Shown in pieces: positions 12,092-24,300 of a stretch of DNA of 64,000 nt; positions within the stretch are counted from its first letter, which is position 1, and every line of letters starts with the position of its first letter. The DNA is taken from contig JH720350.1 in NCBI GenBank assembly GCA_000231825.2, positions 213,568 through 277,567 on the forward strand, written 5' to 3'. The position numbers and the translations under genes were made by a program. The notes under the pieces were generated by a model, which saw only the letters and a program-made list of their open reading frames with translations, searched no databases and was not told the DNA's origin. The DNA comes from Tetrahymena elliotti 4EA (lineage: Eukaryota > Ciliophora > Oligohymenophorea > Hymenostomatida > Tetrahymenidae).

Positions 12092-13393
12092 TTAATTTAT
12101 TATTTAAAAATATCTCTCAAACTGTTAGTTTTCCTATCTATCTATATTAAATACTGATAGCCAGTCAGCCAACCAGTCACCCATCTTCAAATAAATAAAT
12201 CAATCCAAAAAAATAAATAAACTCATTCATCAACCTAAAAACTAATCATTTTAAATTTAAATTAAAATATTTATATATAAACTAATGTATTAAATTTATT
12301 ATTTACCAACCAACACCAACAAGTGTTCAATCGTATATATGTCATGGTATTTTTTAAAATAAATGTAAATATTAACACTAAAACATCATCTCAAACATTT
12401 GATAGCATAATCAATTTCTCTTTTAATATATAGGATTTTTGGTTGATTCTGTTACAGTGATATTTTGTATATAAAATAGGGAGAGAGATTAAAACATTTT
12501 TTATACAATTATTAATGAGACATCACATGAACCACTTTTTCAATATTTCAATAATTTGTCATATTGTCTTGGCCTTAATTTATAAGAATTTACAGTATTT
12601 TTTCTTTTACCAGTTAAAATATCAATTTAATATTTATATGAGAGTTTTTAACGGTGAGTAATTTACTTACTTACTTTCTTTTGGGTTATTTTGATTGATC
12701 ACATGTGAATAATAAACTTGCTTAATACCTAATTTTATGATAAAATAAATGAATATTAAAAAATTATCAAAATTAGAAAGAAAGCCTTATTTTATTGAAC
12801 ATATTATCAAATTCAAAGTATATTATAATAATAAAACAAAAAAAAATTAATTCAATATACTTTAAATTGTAATTACTTTATTTTTTGATAATTATTTAAT
12901 AAAAATTTGAATTTATGAACACTAATTTACTCGCATTTACTATATATGTCTTAGACTCATTTGTTTGTTGTTTTAATATTTATTCCATATTTTGGTCATT
13001 ATTTTATTCTTAAAATATTTGATATTTATTTTTTTGCTCTTCCTTTCCCACTTAAAAAATAAAAGATTAATTTCTAGATTATAAAATAGAATTTTTATTT
13101 TAAAAGTATTTGTTTTTTTATGTAATTTAATTCTAATTAATCCTGATTGAATATAAAGCGTTTATAATCAATTCAATTTTTTTGAGATTGATTGAAGATG
13201 CAATTAATTAGATTTTATAATATTTAAAAAAATATAATTCAAATTAAATTTAAAAGAATTTATATGTAGAAATTTCTAATTATTTAGAGGAAATATTAGA
13301 ATGCAAAATAAAATTATAGAAATTTAGAAACATTTTAAGATGTGATTAGATGAAAGTAAATTTAATAAATCATATTCAAAATTATTCATTTGT
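12092..13393. other. Convergent intergenic region
   Basis: Between the TFIIA 3' end (+) and the 3' end of a membrane protein gene (-). It is AT-rich, with a more GC-containing simple-sequence patch at about 12157-12235 (CAGCCAGTCAGCCAACCAGTC, then AAATAAATCAATCC-type repeats). No gene supported. Confidence 0.5.
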
Positions 13394-14230
13394 TCATTAG
13401 AAGGCTTAATCAATTTAATCTTCAGTAGTGATTTCATCACCTAATTTTTCAATTACATAGGTAAACTATCTATCTACCTCAAGAAGTTTTTCAGCAAATT
13501 CAATATCCTAATCTTTATACTTTTAAGTTACTCTTCCTAAAACATCAGTAGGAGAATCAGGTTCAAGATTGACACCTTCATCAAGAATCAATTTATTTTT
13601 TTTATCTCTCATATTTAATTAGCCAATTTTTCTAATAAATTTAGGGTTCTTAAGGTTGATTTACTTTTCTCCTTCTTTCTTTAAGTCAGTGAATACTTTT
13701 AAGTATAACTTTGAGGAGAATTTCATTATTTTTTTCACAAGATCAAATGTTTTTTCTTTTGTTAAAACTTCAAAAACTTCAGGTTTAACATTCATAGCAG
13801 GTTCAATACCCTTCAAGCTATTTTCGAAACCTTCATGAATTTCATTTAATAATTTATTAATTTCATTATCATTTTTGAAATCAGATTCCAAAGCAACAGC
13901 TAAATCTTATTCATCTATATCATACTTGATTAAGATTGTCTCCTTCTTTTGATCAAAGATTTCTTAAACTTCACTTCTGATATATCCTCCTGCTGTGCTT
14001 TCGATTTCCTTTTAGTATTTACCTCCAGTTTCATTAATCATTCTTTAAATTACTTTAGCAGTAGTTATGAACTAGCTTTATGACTAGGATTTTAAATCTT
14101 TCAAGAATAAAATGACTTAGTCTTTTGAAAGTCTAACTCTGGCTTTACTTTTACCAAAAACCATATAGAGTCCTCCTAAAATTCCTAAACCTATAGAGCC
14201 TAATAACAATAATTTAGATCCTTTTTCCAT
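13394..14230 (-). CDS. Single-pass membrane protein of unknown function
   Basis: An intronless 278-residue frame that uses TAA/TAG as Gln and stops at TGA. The N terminus (MEKGSKLLLLGSIGLGILGG) is a short basic start followed by one hydrophobic segment (about residues 6-25), which looks like a signal anchor. The rest is soluble, rich in K, E and D, and largely helical in character, with PAMNVKPEVFEVLTKEKTFD in the middle and an acidic end. I do not recognise the family. The length and glycine-rich anchor would suit an organelle membrane protein with a cytosolic or matrix tail, but that is a guess. The gene lies between convergent TFIIA and a same-strand coiled-coil gene, which gives no functional hint. 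Confidence 0.75.
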
Positions 14231-15083
14231 CTCGTTTTAAAATGTAAAAATCTTTTTCTAGAAATTATATCTTTACTTTTGAAATTATAAATAATTAATT
14301 GGTTAATATTTTTTAATTAGATTATTTTATCATATCAAAAAAGATATAATTAACATTTCATATCTATCTCCTTAAAATTAATCTTTCATTTAATTAACAA
14401 CTATAAAAATTGTAAAAATAAATTTTTATAAAAAATTAAATCAGAAAAAAACTTTATTCTCATTTGATCATTCATTTGAGATCATTTATTTTTTTTTTAT
14501 AAATATTAATATTTTTTTTAGTTAATTTCTAAATCTAATTTTTAATTTTTAATTTTTTGATCGCAAAGTGAACAATAAAGATAATAGAAGATTCTTTTTA
14601 ATATAATAGTAAATTAAATTTGAGATTTGCTTTGCTTTCATTTCAAATCAATTTAAGTTTTATTTTAGTGTTTCTATGGTCTGTTTAAATATAACCAAAA
14701 ATGTGAATTAATTTGAAAGCCTCTCTTAAAAATCAATAATAAAATGTTAACAAAATTAATTATTTGTTGAATGAAAATTTATTTTATTTTGAAAAATTAA
14801 ATTGAAAGAGCATTAATTCAATTATATTTTTAGAACTATTTAGATATTATTAGATGCTAATTTATTTAAAATATTATTTTATCTTTTTTTATCAAGAAAA
14901 AAATCAATAGAGTTTTTTATTAATAGAAAAACAAAAAATAAAATTTAGAGAAGAAATAAGATATTTTTTTAATTAATCATACAGATAATATTTTGTAACT
15001 TTATTCAGTTTAATTTAATCACTATTGCATGGAATATATATTTTATTAAATAAATAAATCACTGTAATATTTTGAAACTGTTG
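14231..15083. other. Intergenic, AT-rich
   Basis: Upstream flank of the 13394-14230 gene and 3' flank of the next minus-strand gene. Apart from one arm of a short tandem duplication (see 14988-15126), nothing recognisable. Confidence 0.5.
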
Positions 15084-15126
15084 TCAGTTTAATTTAACAG
15101 CTATTGCATGGAAAATAGATTTTATT
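14988..15126. repeat. Two-copy tandem duplication across a gene end
   Basis: Blocks at about 14988-15050 and 15064-15126 share AATATTTTG(T/A)AAC, CAGTTTAATTTAA and CTATTGCATGGAA...TTTTATTAAAT, with a period of about 76 bp. The right copy encodes the last codons and TGA stop of the coiled-coil gene ending at 15084. The left copy lies just beyond that stop. Confidence 0.8.
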
Positions 15127-17090
15127 AAATCTATAAGTGGCTAATCTTTTTCTAACTCTTCTTTTGGAATGAGTTATAGAGCTTAAGCCTTACTTACAAC
15201 TAAGTCTTTACATAAATTAATCTAAATATTTTTGTTGAGCAGGTCCTACTAATAAGTGGATATGGAACCTTTCATCCATTTTAATTAAACTTGTGCTGTC
15301 TTTATTTTTTCAAGCTCTGAATTCTTTGTTTCTATTTGCTTTTGAAGAGATGAAAGTTAATTTTCTAAGAAAGTTTTTTCAGTTTTTTCCTTTTTCATTT
15401 TTTCCTGATATATATTGAGCGCGTAAACTTCTTCATTGTACTTCTTATTAACTTAATGATACTCGCCTTACCAAAAGTTGTAATAATTATTTGATTCATC
15501 GAGTTTCTTTTCCAGCCTTTCTACTTCAAGCAAAGCCAGCTTCTTCTCTTCTGATAACTTTTATTTTTCTTTTTCAATAGATTCTGTCTTACGGAAATAA
15601 TTAGCTGCAATATCATCAAACACTTTTTAACTTCTTCTTAAAGTTTCAACTTCTTTTTCCATATCTGAGTAAGTGAATTTTATTTTATCAATCTCTTTGC
15701 ATTTCTCGTAGTAGAGAGCTCTGTAAGTTTTTTATGAAATAGGTTCAATAATAGCGTCTTGGATTGTTCTTAGAATTTTTTTGGTCAATTTGTCTGTTTT
15801 TCTCTTAATTCCTTTTTAAAATTCTAAATCAGTAAGCTCATCTCTTTCGCTTTCTTCCAATTCAACCTTTTCTAATTATTCTGCCTCTTGTCCTTTTTCT
15901 TCTAGCATTCCTTTCAGAATTTAAATACATTCCTTTGAATACTATTCACTAGCTTCACTATGTTTCTATTAGGATTGCTACTTAACAATATCTAAAAATT
16001 TAGTCACTTTTGAACCGAGAGCAAGTGCTCTTTTTACTTTTTAAAGTTTTTAGAAACCTGAAAGAGTCTATAAGTGAGTAGCACTCTTTGTTTTAACTGT
16101 GAATTGCTTTGCAGATGTGTCTTTTTTGACTGCTGGAATATTTTAAAGGGTAGTAATTTATTACTAACTAAATTCAGTGTTTTAAATATTTTGGCTGACT
16201 ATCTCATTATTAGCCTAAGTTGGTAATTAGGGTTTTTAAAACTCCTGAAAGATTTAAGTATCCTCAAAATCATTAATATTATTAAGTGAATTAATATTAT
16301 TTCCATTTAGTTTTCTTTTGTAATGTTAAAGATTTGAGACACTTCTTGTACTTGAAACTAAATTGTGGAACGTTTTTTAACCTTGCGATGAAACTACATT
16401 CCTCTCATATTTTATGGGAGAATAAAAATAGTTCTTTGATGAACTATTTGTAGGATTTGCTGTGTGTAATCTTGAGGGTTTTGGCGGTTCTGTTTCTAAT
16501 GTACCTAAATTGCTGTAATTTAAGCGATTAGTGTTATAATTAGATTCAGTAAGCATAGCTTAGCTTTATGACTTTTAATTGTCTATTGGTGATTGAGTTA
16601 ATTTCATTAAAATATTAACACTATTTTGATTTTGTTTTGGCTGATGTTATGCCTAAACTATTGCGTTATCCTAAAATTCTTATCCACCAGAATGAATATC
16701 TTCTTTAGAAATATTTTTGTTAGAATATCCTTTTTTCTAAGGAGAGTAGCTTATATTAGGGATTGGCTTCAGAGTAGGTTGAAAATTCCTTAAAGCATAA
16801 CTAGCTTAATTTTTTTTGATACCATCCATATCAAATTATCTATATGAGTGAACATAGCTACCAATCTTACTGTTTTCTGAAATTAATTTATTGTTTAATA
16901 CTTAGCTACCATTCTAAATATCGAAACCACTTTTTCTTCTCTAAATAGATGAAGCAGATGCCTAAGGACTAAAGAATTAATGGTGAGTTTATGATTGCAA
17001 AGCAGCTTAGCTTATATATTCTTACTTTTAATTGATTTTTATATTTTGTTTAGAACTTTGTTGAGTTCTATCTGTTTTGATATTATTCAT
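15084..17090 (-). CDS. Coiled-coil protein of unknown function
   Basis: A continuous 668-residue frame (TAA/TAG as Gln) with no intron needed, from ATG at 17090 to TGA at 15084. The first half is low complexity, rich in S, N and Q. The second half, from about residue 330, is basic and acidic and becomes a long coiled coil: KLSEEKKLALLEVERLEKKL is followed by more heptad-like sequence with L, E and K. Near the end it reads PLIDLIKSIFHAIAVKLN. No catalytic motif is visible. Ciliate cytoskeletal or basal-body proteins often look like this, but that is context, not evidence. The last codons lie in a tandem duplication. Confidence 0.8.
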
Positions 17091-18593
17091 ACTTTACATA
17101 CTTATTTTTATTACTGGATAAATCAAAATTTAAGTAAATTAAATTCTCTTAATTAAAAATATGGTTGTAAAACAATCATTCGGATTTAAAAGTAATCTAA
17201 CTCTAGTGTCTTATTATTTTCCATCTTAGAAAATAAAATTCAGAAAGATTAATTGTGATAAATAAGCTTATTTATTATCACTTCTTATATTTATATAATC
17301 TAAGCAATTTATACAATTTAAAGATTTTTTTACATGTAATTTATCATTTTTTATCTTTTCAAATCTAATAAAAAAGCTAGATAATCAAAACTTCAAAAAA
17401 AAAATTTTCCAATAGATTTTTATTTAGTGTAAAAGAAATTTTCTATTTGAATGTTTAGTTAAATATAATAAAACTTCGTTTGAATTTTAAAGGAAATTTA
17501 TAAAATATTTTATGAAAAAATCACTTGGAAAAAATATATAAAACAATTAGATTTGAATTAAAAAACAGTTTTAAAATTTTCTTTTTTAAATCTAATAAAA
17601 ATTATTTAAAGGAAATTACAAATCAATTTCATTAAATATTTATTTTAATGATATAGTTAGAATTAAAAACAATGTAAATTTTAATTTATGATGTAATATT
17701 TTGCAAAATAAAAGTATTTAGTGATTNNNNNNNNNNNNNNNNNNNNNNNNNNNNNNNNNNNNNNNNNNNNNNNNNNNNNNNNNNNNNNNNNNNNNNNNNN
17801 NNNNNNNNNNNNNNNNNNNNNNNNNNNNNNNNNNNNNNNNNNNNNNNNNNNNNNNNNNNNNNNNNNNNNNNNNNNNNNNNNNNNNNNNNNNNNNNNNNNN
17901 NNNNNNNNNNNNNNNNNNNNNNNNNNNNNNNNNNNNNNNNNNNNNNNNNNNNNNNNNNNNNNNNNNNNNNNNNNNNNNNNNNNNNNNNNNNNNNNNNNNN
18001 NNNNNNNGATTCTTAATTAAAACAGTAATTTTTAATTAGACTTAATCTTCTAATAATTCCCTTCCTTCTTCCCTTATCATAATTTAAATATCAATTTATT
18101 AATTATCTCTTTAGTTAAAAATATAAAACCTTTACAAATTTTTTCAAATATTTTAAAAACCTCAGTTTCTTTAACAGTTTAACAGGAAATTTAATAGATT
18201 TAAAAGAGTTTGACAATTTATGAATAAATGTAAAATGTAGAACTTCTATGTATTAGCTTCGTTTAATATTTATGAATTTTTTTTTAATTTGATGTAAAAT
18301 TTATTTTATTTTTTTCAAAGATTTTTGAAAATAATTTAGAAATTGAGGGATACAGTTTGATTTAAATGAAGAAGATTTCATTGAATTGTTTTAAAGATTT
18401 TTTTGATAAAATATAAGATTTTTCTAAGCATATTTGATTGATTATGCAAATGATAATCTTAGATAATTAAATATTAACTTTTTTTTGATAATTTATCAAA
18501 AAGTATTAACATTAGTTTTATAAAAAGCAGTAGTTATTTATTATTTGGCATATATTATAACTGGACAATTAAAGATAAACTTAACTTATTAAA
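17091..18593. promoter_or_regulatory. Divergent intergenic region with an assembly gap
   Basis: Both flanking coiled-coil genes are transcribed away from this 1.5 kb, so their promoters should lie here. The sequence is extremely AT-rich, with no recognisable motif, and is broken by the N run at 17727-18007. Confidence 0.45.
17727..18007. other. Assembly gap (N run)
   Basis: Unsequenced bases between two divergent genes. No flanking repeat like the one at the first gap was seen. Confidence 0.98.
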
Positions 18594-20853
18594 ATGAACT
18601 CACAAAAAAATAATTAGCAAGAATTTGAAAGTCTTAGTGATATAGATGAGAAAAATGAAGTGAAAAAAGATACCGTTGTGCATCAAAATTCAAATGACTC
18701 ATAAAAATCTTCTAAATCCTCTCAAAAAAATGAAGAAAAGTTGAGAGAGAAATAGATTTCAAAAGAAGAATTTGATTAATATTTAAAAGAAAAAAGAAAG
18801 AATAGCTAACTAATGGAAAGAGCTTAAACTGCAAAGTAGCCTTCTTCCACATAAAATTCTTAACAAACAGCAGCAGCTCCTCCTCAAGCAACAGTAAAAA
18901 AACCTTAAAGTGGGTTAGCTCCAAAGTAGGAATAAAAAAAATTAAATAGAGATGTTTAATCAGCAGTTCTCCTTAATTAAGCTCAAAAACAAAAGCCAAA
19001 CGAATTACCTTAAATTCAAAGAAAGTATATTTTACCTGCATATTCAGCAACAGCTAATAACAAAGAATCAGAAGGAAAAGGATCAATGTTTTTTAATTCT
19101 ACTAATGAAGTAAACTCAACTAAAAATAAGTAAAATAGGAACTGGTCAGCAACTAGCAAATTTACATTAAAGCAGTTTTCACTTTTAAAGTAAAATCCTA
19201 CAAAGGTTGCTCCACCTTTAATTATTCATTTGGAGCCTGAAGATGAAAATTATGATGACTTACGTGATAAATTATGGGATTAGGTAAATATTAGGTCATA
19301 ATTTTAATTATATGTCTAGAAGATTAATTTAAATTCTTCATAATGGTGCTATCTATTATTGTTTAATTAATTACTTAATTCAGTTTCAATTAATTCATTT
19401 GCTTAAAAATATAAATTTCTCTTTATAAAAAAAAACAACAGGTATATTTTACTAAAAACTAAATAAATGAACTCAACTAAGACAATAATAACTTGAGAGC
19501 TAAAGTATGGAATATCGAAAAAGAAAATAGAAAAATGATTAAATAAATTGAAAACTGGAACCTCAACAAAGGTGTTATTTTTGATGAAGAAAATAAGCCT
19601 TTTGTAGATAGTGCTACTTCAGAAAAAGTATTCACTGATTAGAACTTTTAGGCTATTTCTATGAAGAAAGAAATTAAATAACTACAGGAGGAAATATATG
19701 AATAAGAAGGAATTATCAAAGAATTACGTCATAAATTAAAAGCAACCAAGGAAGATCAAGTAGCTATGAAAGACTAATTGCATGAATCTCTCAAAGAAAC
19801 TCTCATAGCATATCAAGTTAATAAAATGCAAGCGTAAAACAAAATAAATAAAACAACGACAACACTAAAATTATAAGACTTAGACTACAGAAAACAACTT
19901 CTACAAGAAAGTAATTTCTTTAAATAAACATATAAATTAGATTTCAATTTCCATAAAAATATTCAACTCTTTTTAAAAATCTTATGAGCTTTTTTATTAA
20001 ATCTAAAAACTAAAATTTTTGAAACTTAAATTTTTTTAATAGAATTATAATTTAATTTGTAATTTGACAGAATAATTTAAGATCTTTCTTTTGTTGTAAT
20101 TGAATTAACATAATAAAATAAATTTTCAATAGGAATAAAAGCCTTGAAATATTTAATTCAAATGAAGAAATATTTTTACATTTTTAAATGAATTTACTGT
20201 AAAAATAACTAAGATTAACTTAAATTTTGTATGTTTGAATAGGCATCACATAGATAATAGAAAAAAATAGAGTTTTAAAATTTATGATTGAAGTTTAATA
20301 GTAAACTTACGAAAAATCTTTGGAAGAGTTAAGATAATATTAACAAAAAATTGAGAAAAAAGAAGTAGAAGAAGAAGAGTTAGAAAATGAATTAAAAGAG
20401 AGAATTCCTAGTGGAGAGTTGAAAGAACTTCCTTAAAAGAATTAAAGAAAATAACAAAATAGAATAAGTTAAGTGGCTATATCAAAAAATATAGATGAAT
20501 AGTTAGAAGAAAAAGATCTGATTATAGAAGAACAATAAAAAGATATTTAGAAAATAAATTTTGACATGTAAGAAATAACACGTAATTCTATACTTGAGAA
20601 ACAAGATCTTATGAAAGAAATCAATGAATACAAAGAGTGGATTTAGGAATTAGAAGAAAAATATTTAGTTTTATAATCTAGACACTCAAAACGTCTTATT
20701 AGAAATAGTTAACAAAATGCAAATAACTATTCAATAGGTCTAACTCAATATGGATCTGATTCCAAATTCTCTAGTTCAATCTAAGACATACCTGATTACA
20801 TAGTCAAAGAAAATATTGTTACAAAAAATGCAAATCCTTTATCTTTTAAATGA
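18594..20853 (+). CDS. Coiled-coil protein of unknown function
   Basis: Three proposed exons (18594-19283, 19442-19910, 20243-20853) join in frame to 589 residues, ending at TGA. The N-terminal 190 residues are low complexity, rich in S, Q, N and K with an Ala/Pro patch (QQTAAAPPQATVKKP). After LEPEDENYDDLRDKLWDQ the protein becomes a long coiled coil through most of exons 2 and 3, including EIKQLQEEIYEQEGIIKELR and a strongly acidic/basic stretch in exon 3. The tail is Ser/Asn-rich. The 332-bp second intron is longer than most here but has GTAATT...GAATAG ends and correct phase. No enzymatic domain is seen, and the family is not recognised. Confidence 0.82.
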
Positions 20854-21372
20854 TTTAAAATAATTAAAAAATGTATATAATTTGTTTTAAATCAATATAT
20901 TAAAATTTAAGCTTTGAAAAATTCTTTAATTTATTAAATTTACTTTCAATTATTATTAGTAATCTTTAGAAGAGAAAAATTCTTTTTTTGTCATGATCTT
21001 TCAAAAAATCCTTTTAAAAATTGAGTATAGAAAGACATATTAAAATATTTAGAAATAAAAAAAATATTTTCAAATTTAAACTAAGGAACTTAAAATAAAT
21101 TGATAGATAGGTTGGATCTAAATTTAACTTAATAATTCAAAACAATTCAATTTTATTTAATTTCAGAAGGTCCTTCAATGACCAAAAATTAAAAACATTT
21201 TTGTGTTTATAATTTAATACAAATAAAAATAAAATGAATGAAGAATTTTTGGTTTTTATGCTTTGAAGAAAAATAAGATTTAAAGACAGACATTTAGGAT
21301 ATATTATATATAATTTGAAAATGAAATGTATTATTTTAAATGAATTTTAATTATTCTTTTGAAGAAAGAATA
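20854..21372. other. Convergent intergenic region
   Basis: 3' flanks of the plus-strand coiled-coil gene and the minus-strand WD40 gene. AT-rich; nothing else seen. Confidence 0.5.
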
Positions 21373-24300
21373 TCAGTATTTTTTTAAAACCTTGCTTTCT
21401 GCTCTTTTGTAAAGCTTACCAAAAGTGGTTGAGTAATTGGATGTCTAAAATGTAGGGTTGTTATCTACTACTTAAGAATCCGTATTAGAACTTGCTAGAT
21501 TTTTAACTGCTAAAGAATCTAATTTAATGTTATTGCTAAAGTTCCTTTTGTGAGTGTAAAAAAAGTTGTTTCCAAATGACTATTTTGTTGCTTCATTTGA
21601 ATTTTAATCTGAAAATGTAATGAAATTTTAGTAATTATATGTGATGGGTTGTTAGAATTAACCTTTAGATTTTCTTAATTTTTCATCCATTTTTTTCATG
21701 ATATTAGAGAAATATTTAGTTTCTGTTTTGCGATATATATTCTATTCGCTGTTGTTAGTTTTTATATTTTTATAGTTTTTATTTAATTCTGAGTAATTTA
21801 AACTTGATTGATCATCTAACAAATTTTTTTTACAGGCATATTAATAAAAAGAATCATTTTTATTCTAGAAGCTATTACAACTTGTTGAATTTGTTATTCT
21901 AAAATCATTCTTTGAGTTTTTAGTTTGAATGAAAGTGTCACCTTAATTTGAATTTTCTTTTATTTCTCTTCTAGGGCTTTATCTAATCTTTTTTTAAATA
22001 CTCAACATCTTCTTTTAAGTGTCTTTCTTCATTTGTTTGCTTGTATTTAAATCTTTTGATGAGTTACCATCATTCAAGACTATTATTGCAGTCCTCTTTT
22101 TCTTTTAAAGTGACCTATCCAATCTCTCATCTAAATCTTCAACATATTTAATCTTATCAAAAAATTCTGCATTTGGTTTTTCTAAAACCTTAACTCTATA
22201 CTTATCATCTAAAAATGTGGTTATGTGTTTAAACTCTTTACTTTTTTCTTCCTATCTCTCAAATTTATATTTATATTAAGAGTCTAAATCGAACTGAGTA
22301 ATGTTATTTTATTTTTTTTACTATTGTTAAGCTTTTTTTTAATTTATTTTAAAAGTTTAGATAGAGAGATAATAATAATTTACCTTCATAAAGCTTTTTC
22401 ATTTCATTTAAGTGCTTAAGAGAAGGGCCTTTCAGTTCTTCTTAATAAAAATCTTTTATCTTATCAAATATTAAATCTCTGACTGTGTAATCATCTTTCA
22501 TCAGTCTAATCTTAGTTCTTGTATCTGGTTTATTTAGAACCTAATCAAATTAATTTGTTTATTTTTCTAATCTACTTTAATAATCATTTTGCTGAATTTA
22601 AAGCATTTGATTATTTGCTTTAACTTAATCACTCAGTAAACTTTAAAATGAATCTCTAACCTTTTTTAAGCTATTCTAAGGAGAGCTCTCAGTTTTCGAA
22701 ATAAATTATTCCTTTTCCTAATGTAATATTAATTAATATATTAGCTAACATCATATAATATTAATTTACTTTAAGCTCAATCCTAAATTTAGAAATTTCA
22801 GGATTCATTATGTCTTAGAACAAATTATAAAAATTGAATTTCTATTCCTATTTATAAAACAACATTTTATTATTCAGATTAATTTAATCAGAAAATATTA
22901 TTTCATGAAGTAGTGTTTAGCAAATTAGAACTAATATTTTATCAAACTATATCCTTATTGCAAATTTGAATCAAAAAAATGAAAAAATTTTAGCAAATAT
23001 TATTTTTTTATTTTTGTTGATGAAAAGGAAATTAGAAAGATAATTTTAACTCAATATGAAACAAAGAAAACAAAAAGATAATTATTTAATATTTAAATGT
23101 AAAATAGAAGAAAGTTGAAAAAAAGTTATTTCAAAATTCAAAAATTTTTTGAGAAATAATTAAATTGTTTTAAATACTTGCAAATGGTTGATTTGAGCTC
23201 CGTACTTTTATATCATACATTTCATTGATTAAAGGGCATATAATATCTTAGTTTTATATTATCGGGTTTGATCAATTTCTATGTCCCATTTTATGGGCAG
23301 AGGATGCTCTGTGTTTAAGTTAGCACAGACAATCATTTCAGGGTATTGCCAAATCTATATTAATTGAATAAATGTGAATTGAATGAGAATAATACTATTA
23401 AATTAATTTTTACTTTAATGTAGCAGTCTAAAGAAGAGGTGAGGACATATTTTTTTCCAAGATCAATAAACTAAAGACAGTGTATTGAATCTTTATGTGC
23501 ATTAATGCTTTTAATTAGGTTTTATGTTTGATTGAATTAAGGGTCAATTTAAGTCTAAATCTAGTTCTCCTCTTTAACTACGTTCTTTGCTTGAAAAATG
23601 CTTCTAATTTATGATTACCTGACTTTAGAACTGTTATTTCTTGGACTTAAAATATTATTGTTTGCTTGTTATACTGAATTGGTAAAGTTATCAATCTAAA
23701 CAGAACCCAAGAATATTGTATTTGCGAGATAGTTTACATTATCAGAGCTTTGCTAAACATCTTTAACGATTTAGTTATTTTAAATTTTGAATTACCTTAT
23801 TTTGTCAATAACTTTAGTGAAATCTTCTTTACTTGACCTAAATGCATTGTAATTAGATTTTGTGTTGCAATGGGGAATCTTTTTAACATTTTTAATCTAA
23901 AATAGAGAGTTAATATCATATATCTATATTTAGCCATTGTGTAAAGAAACGATTAGGTGCATTTTTCCAATATCAAGCATAATTTTAGATGGAATTGTTG
24001 TGATTTCTTTTTTTTAGGTCATGGCAGGGTTTTGCAATTGTGATTTTTAAGTATTTTGTTGAGAACTGTCTGTTCTACCAGTTAGTTGCTAAGACATCTT
24101 TAAACTATTTAGCTAACTTATTTAGTTTTATTATAGACTGTTAGTGTTCAATAGAGAAATCATTTAATTTTTTGAGCTTAGCTATTGTTAATCTTATTTT
24201 CTTGGAGAAACATTAAATTTTGAATTTCCAAATTTTTGCTCATCTTTTTTTTTCTCTGTGTTTGTCCCAGTAAGTAAATCCACTAAATCTTCATTTATTT

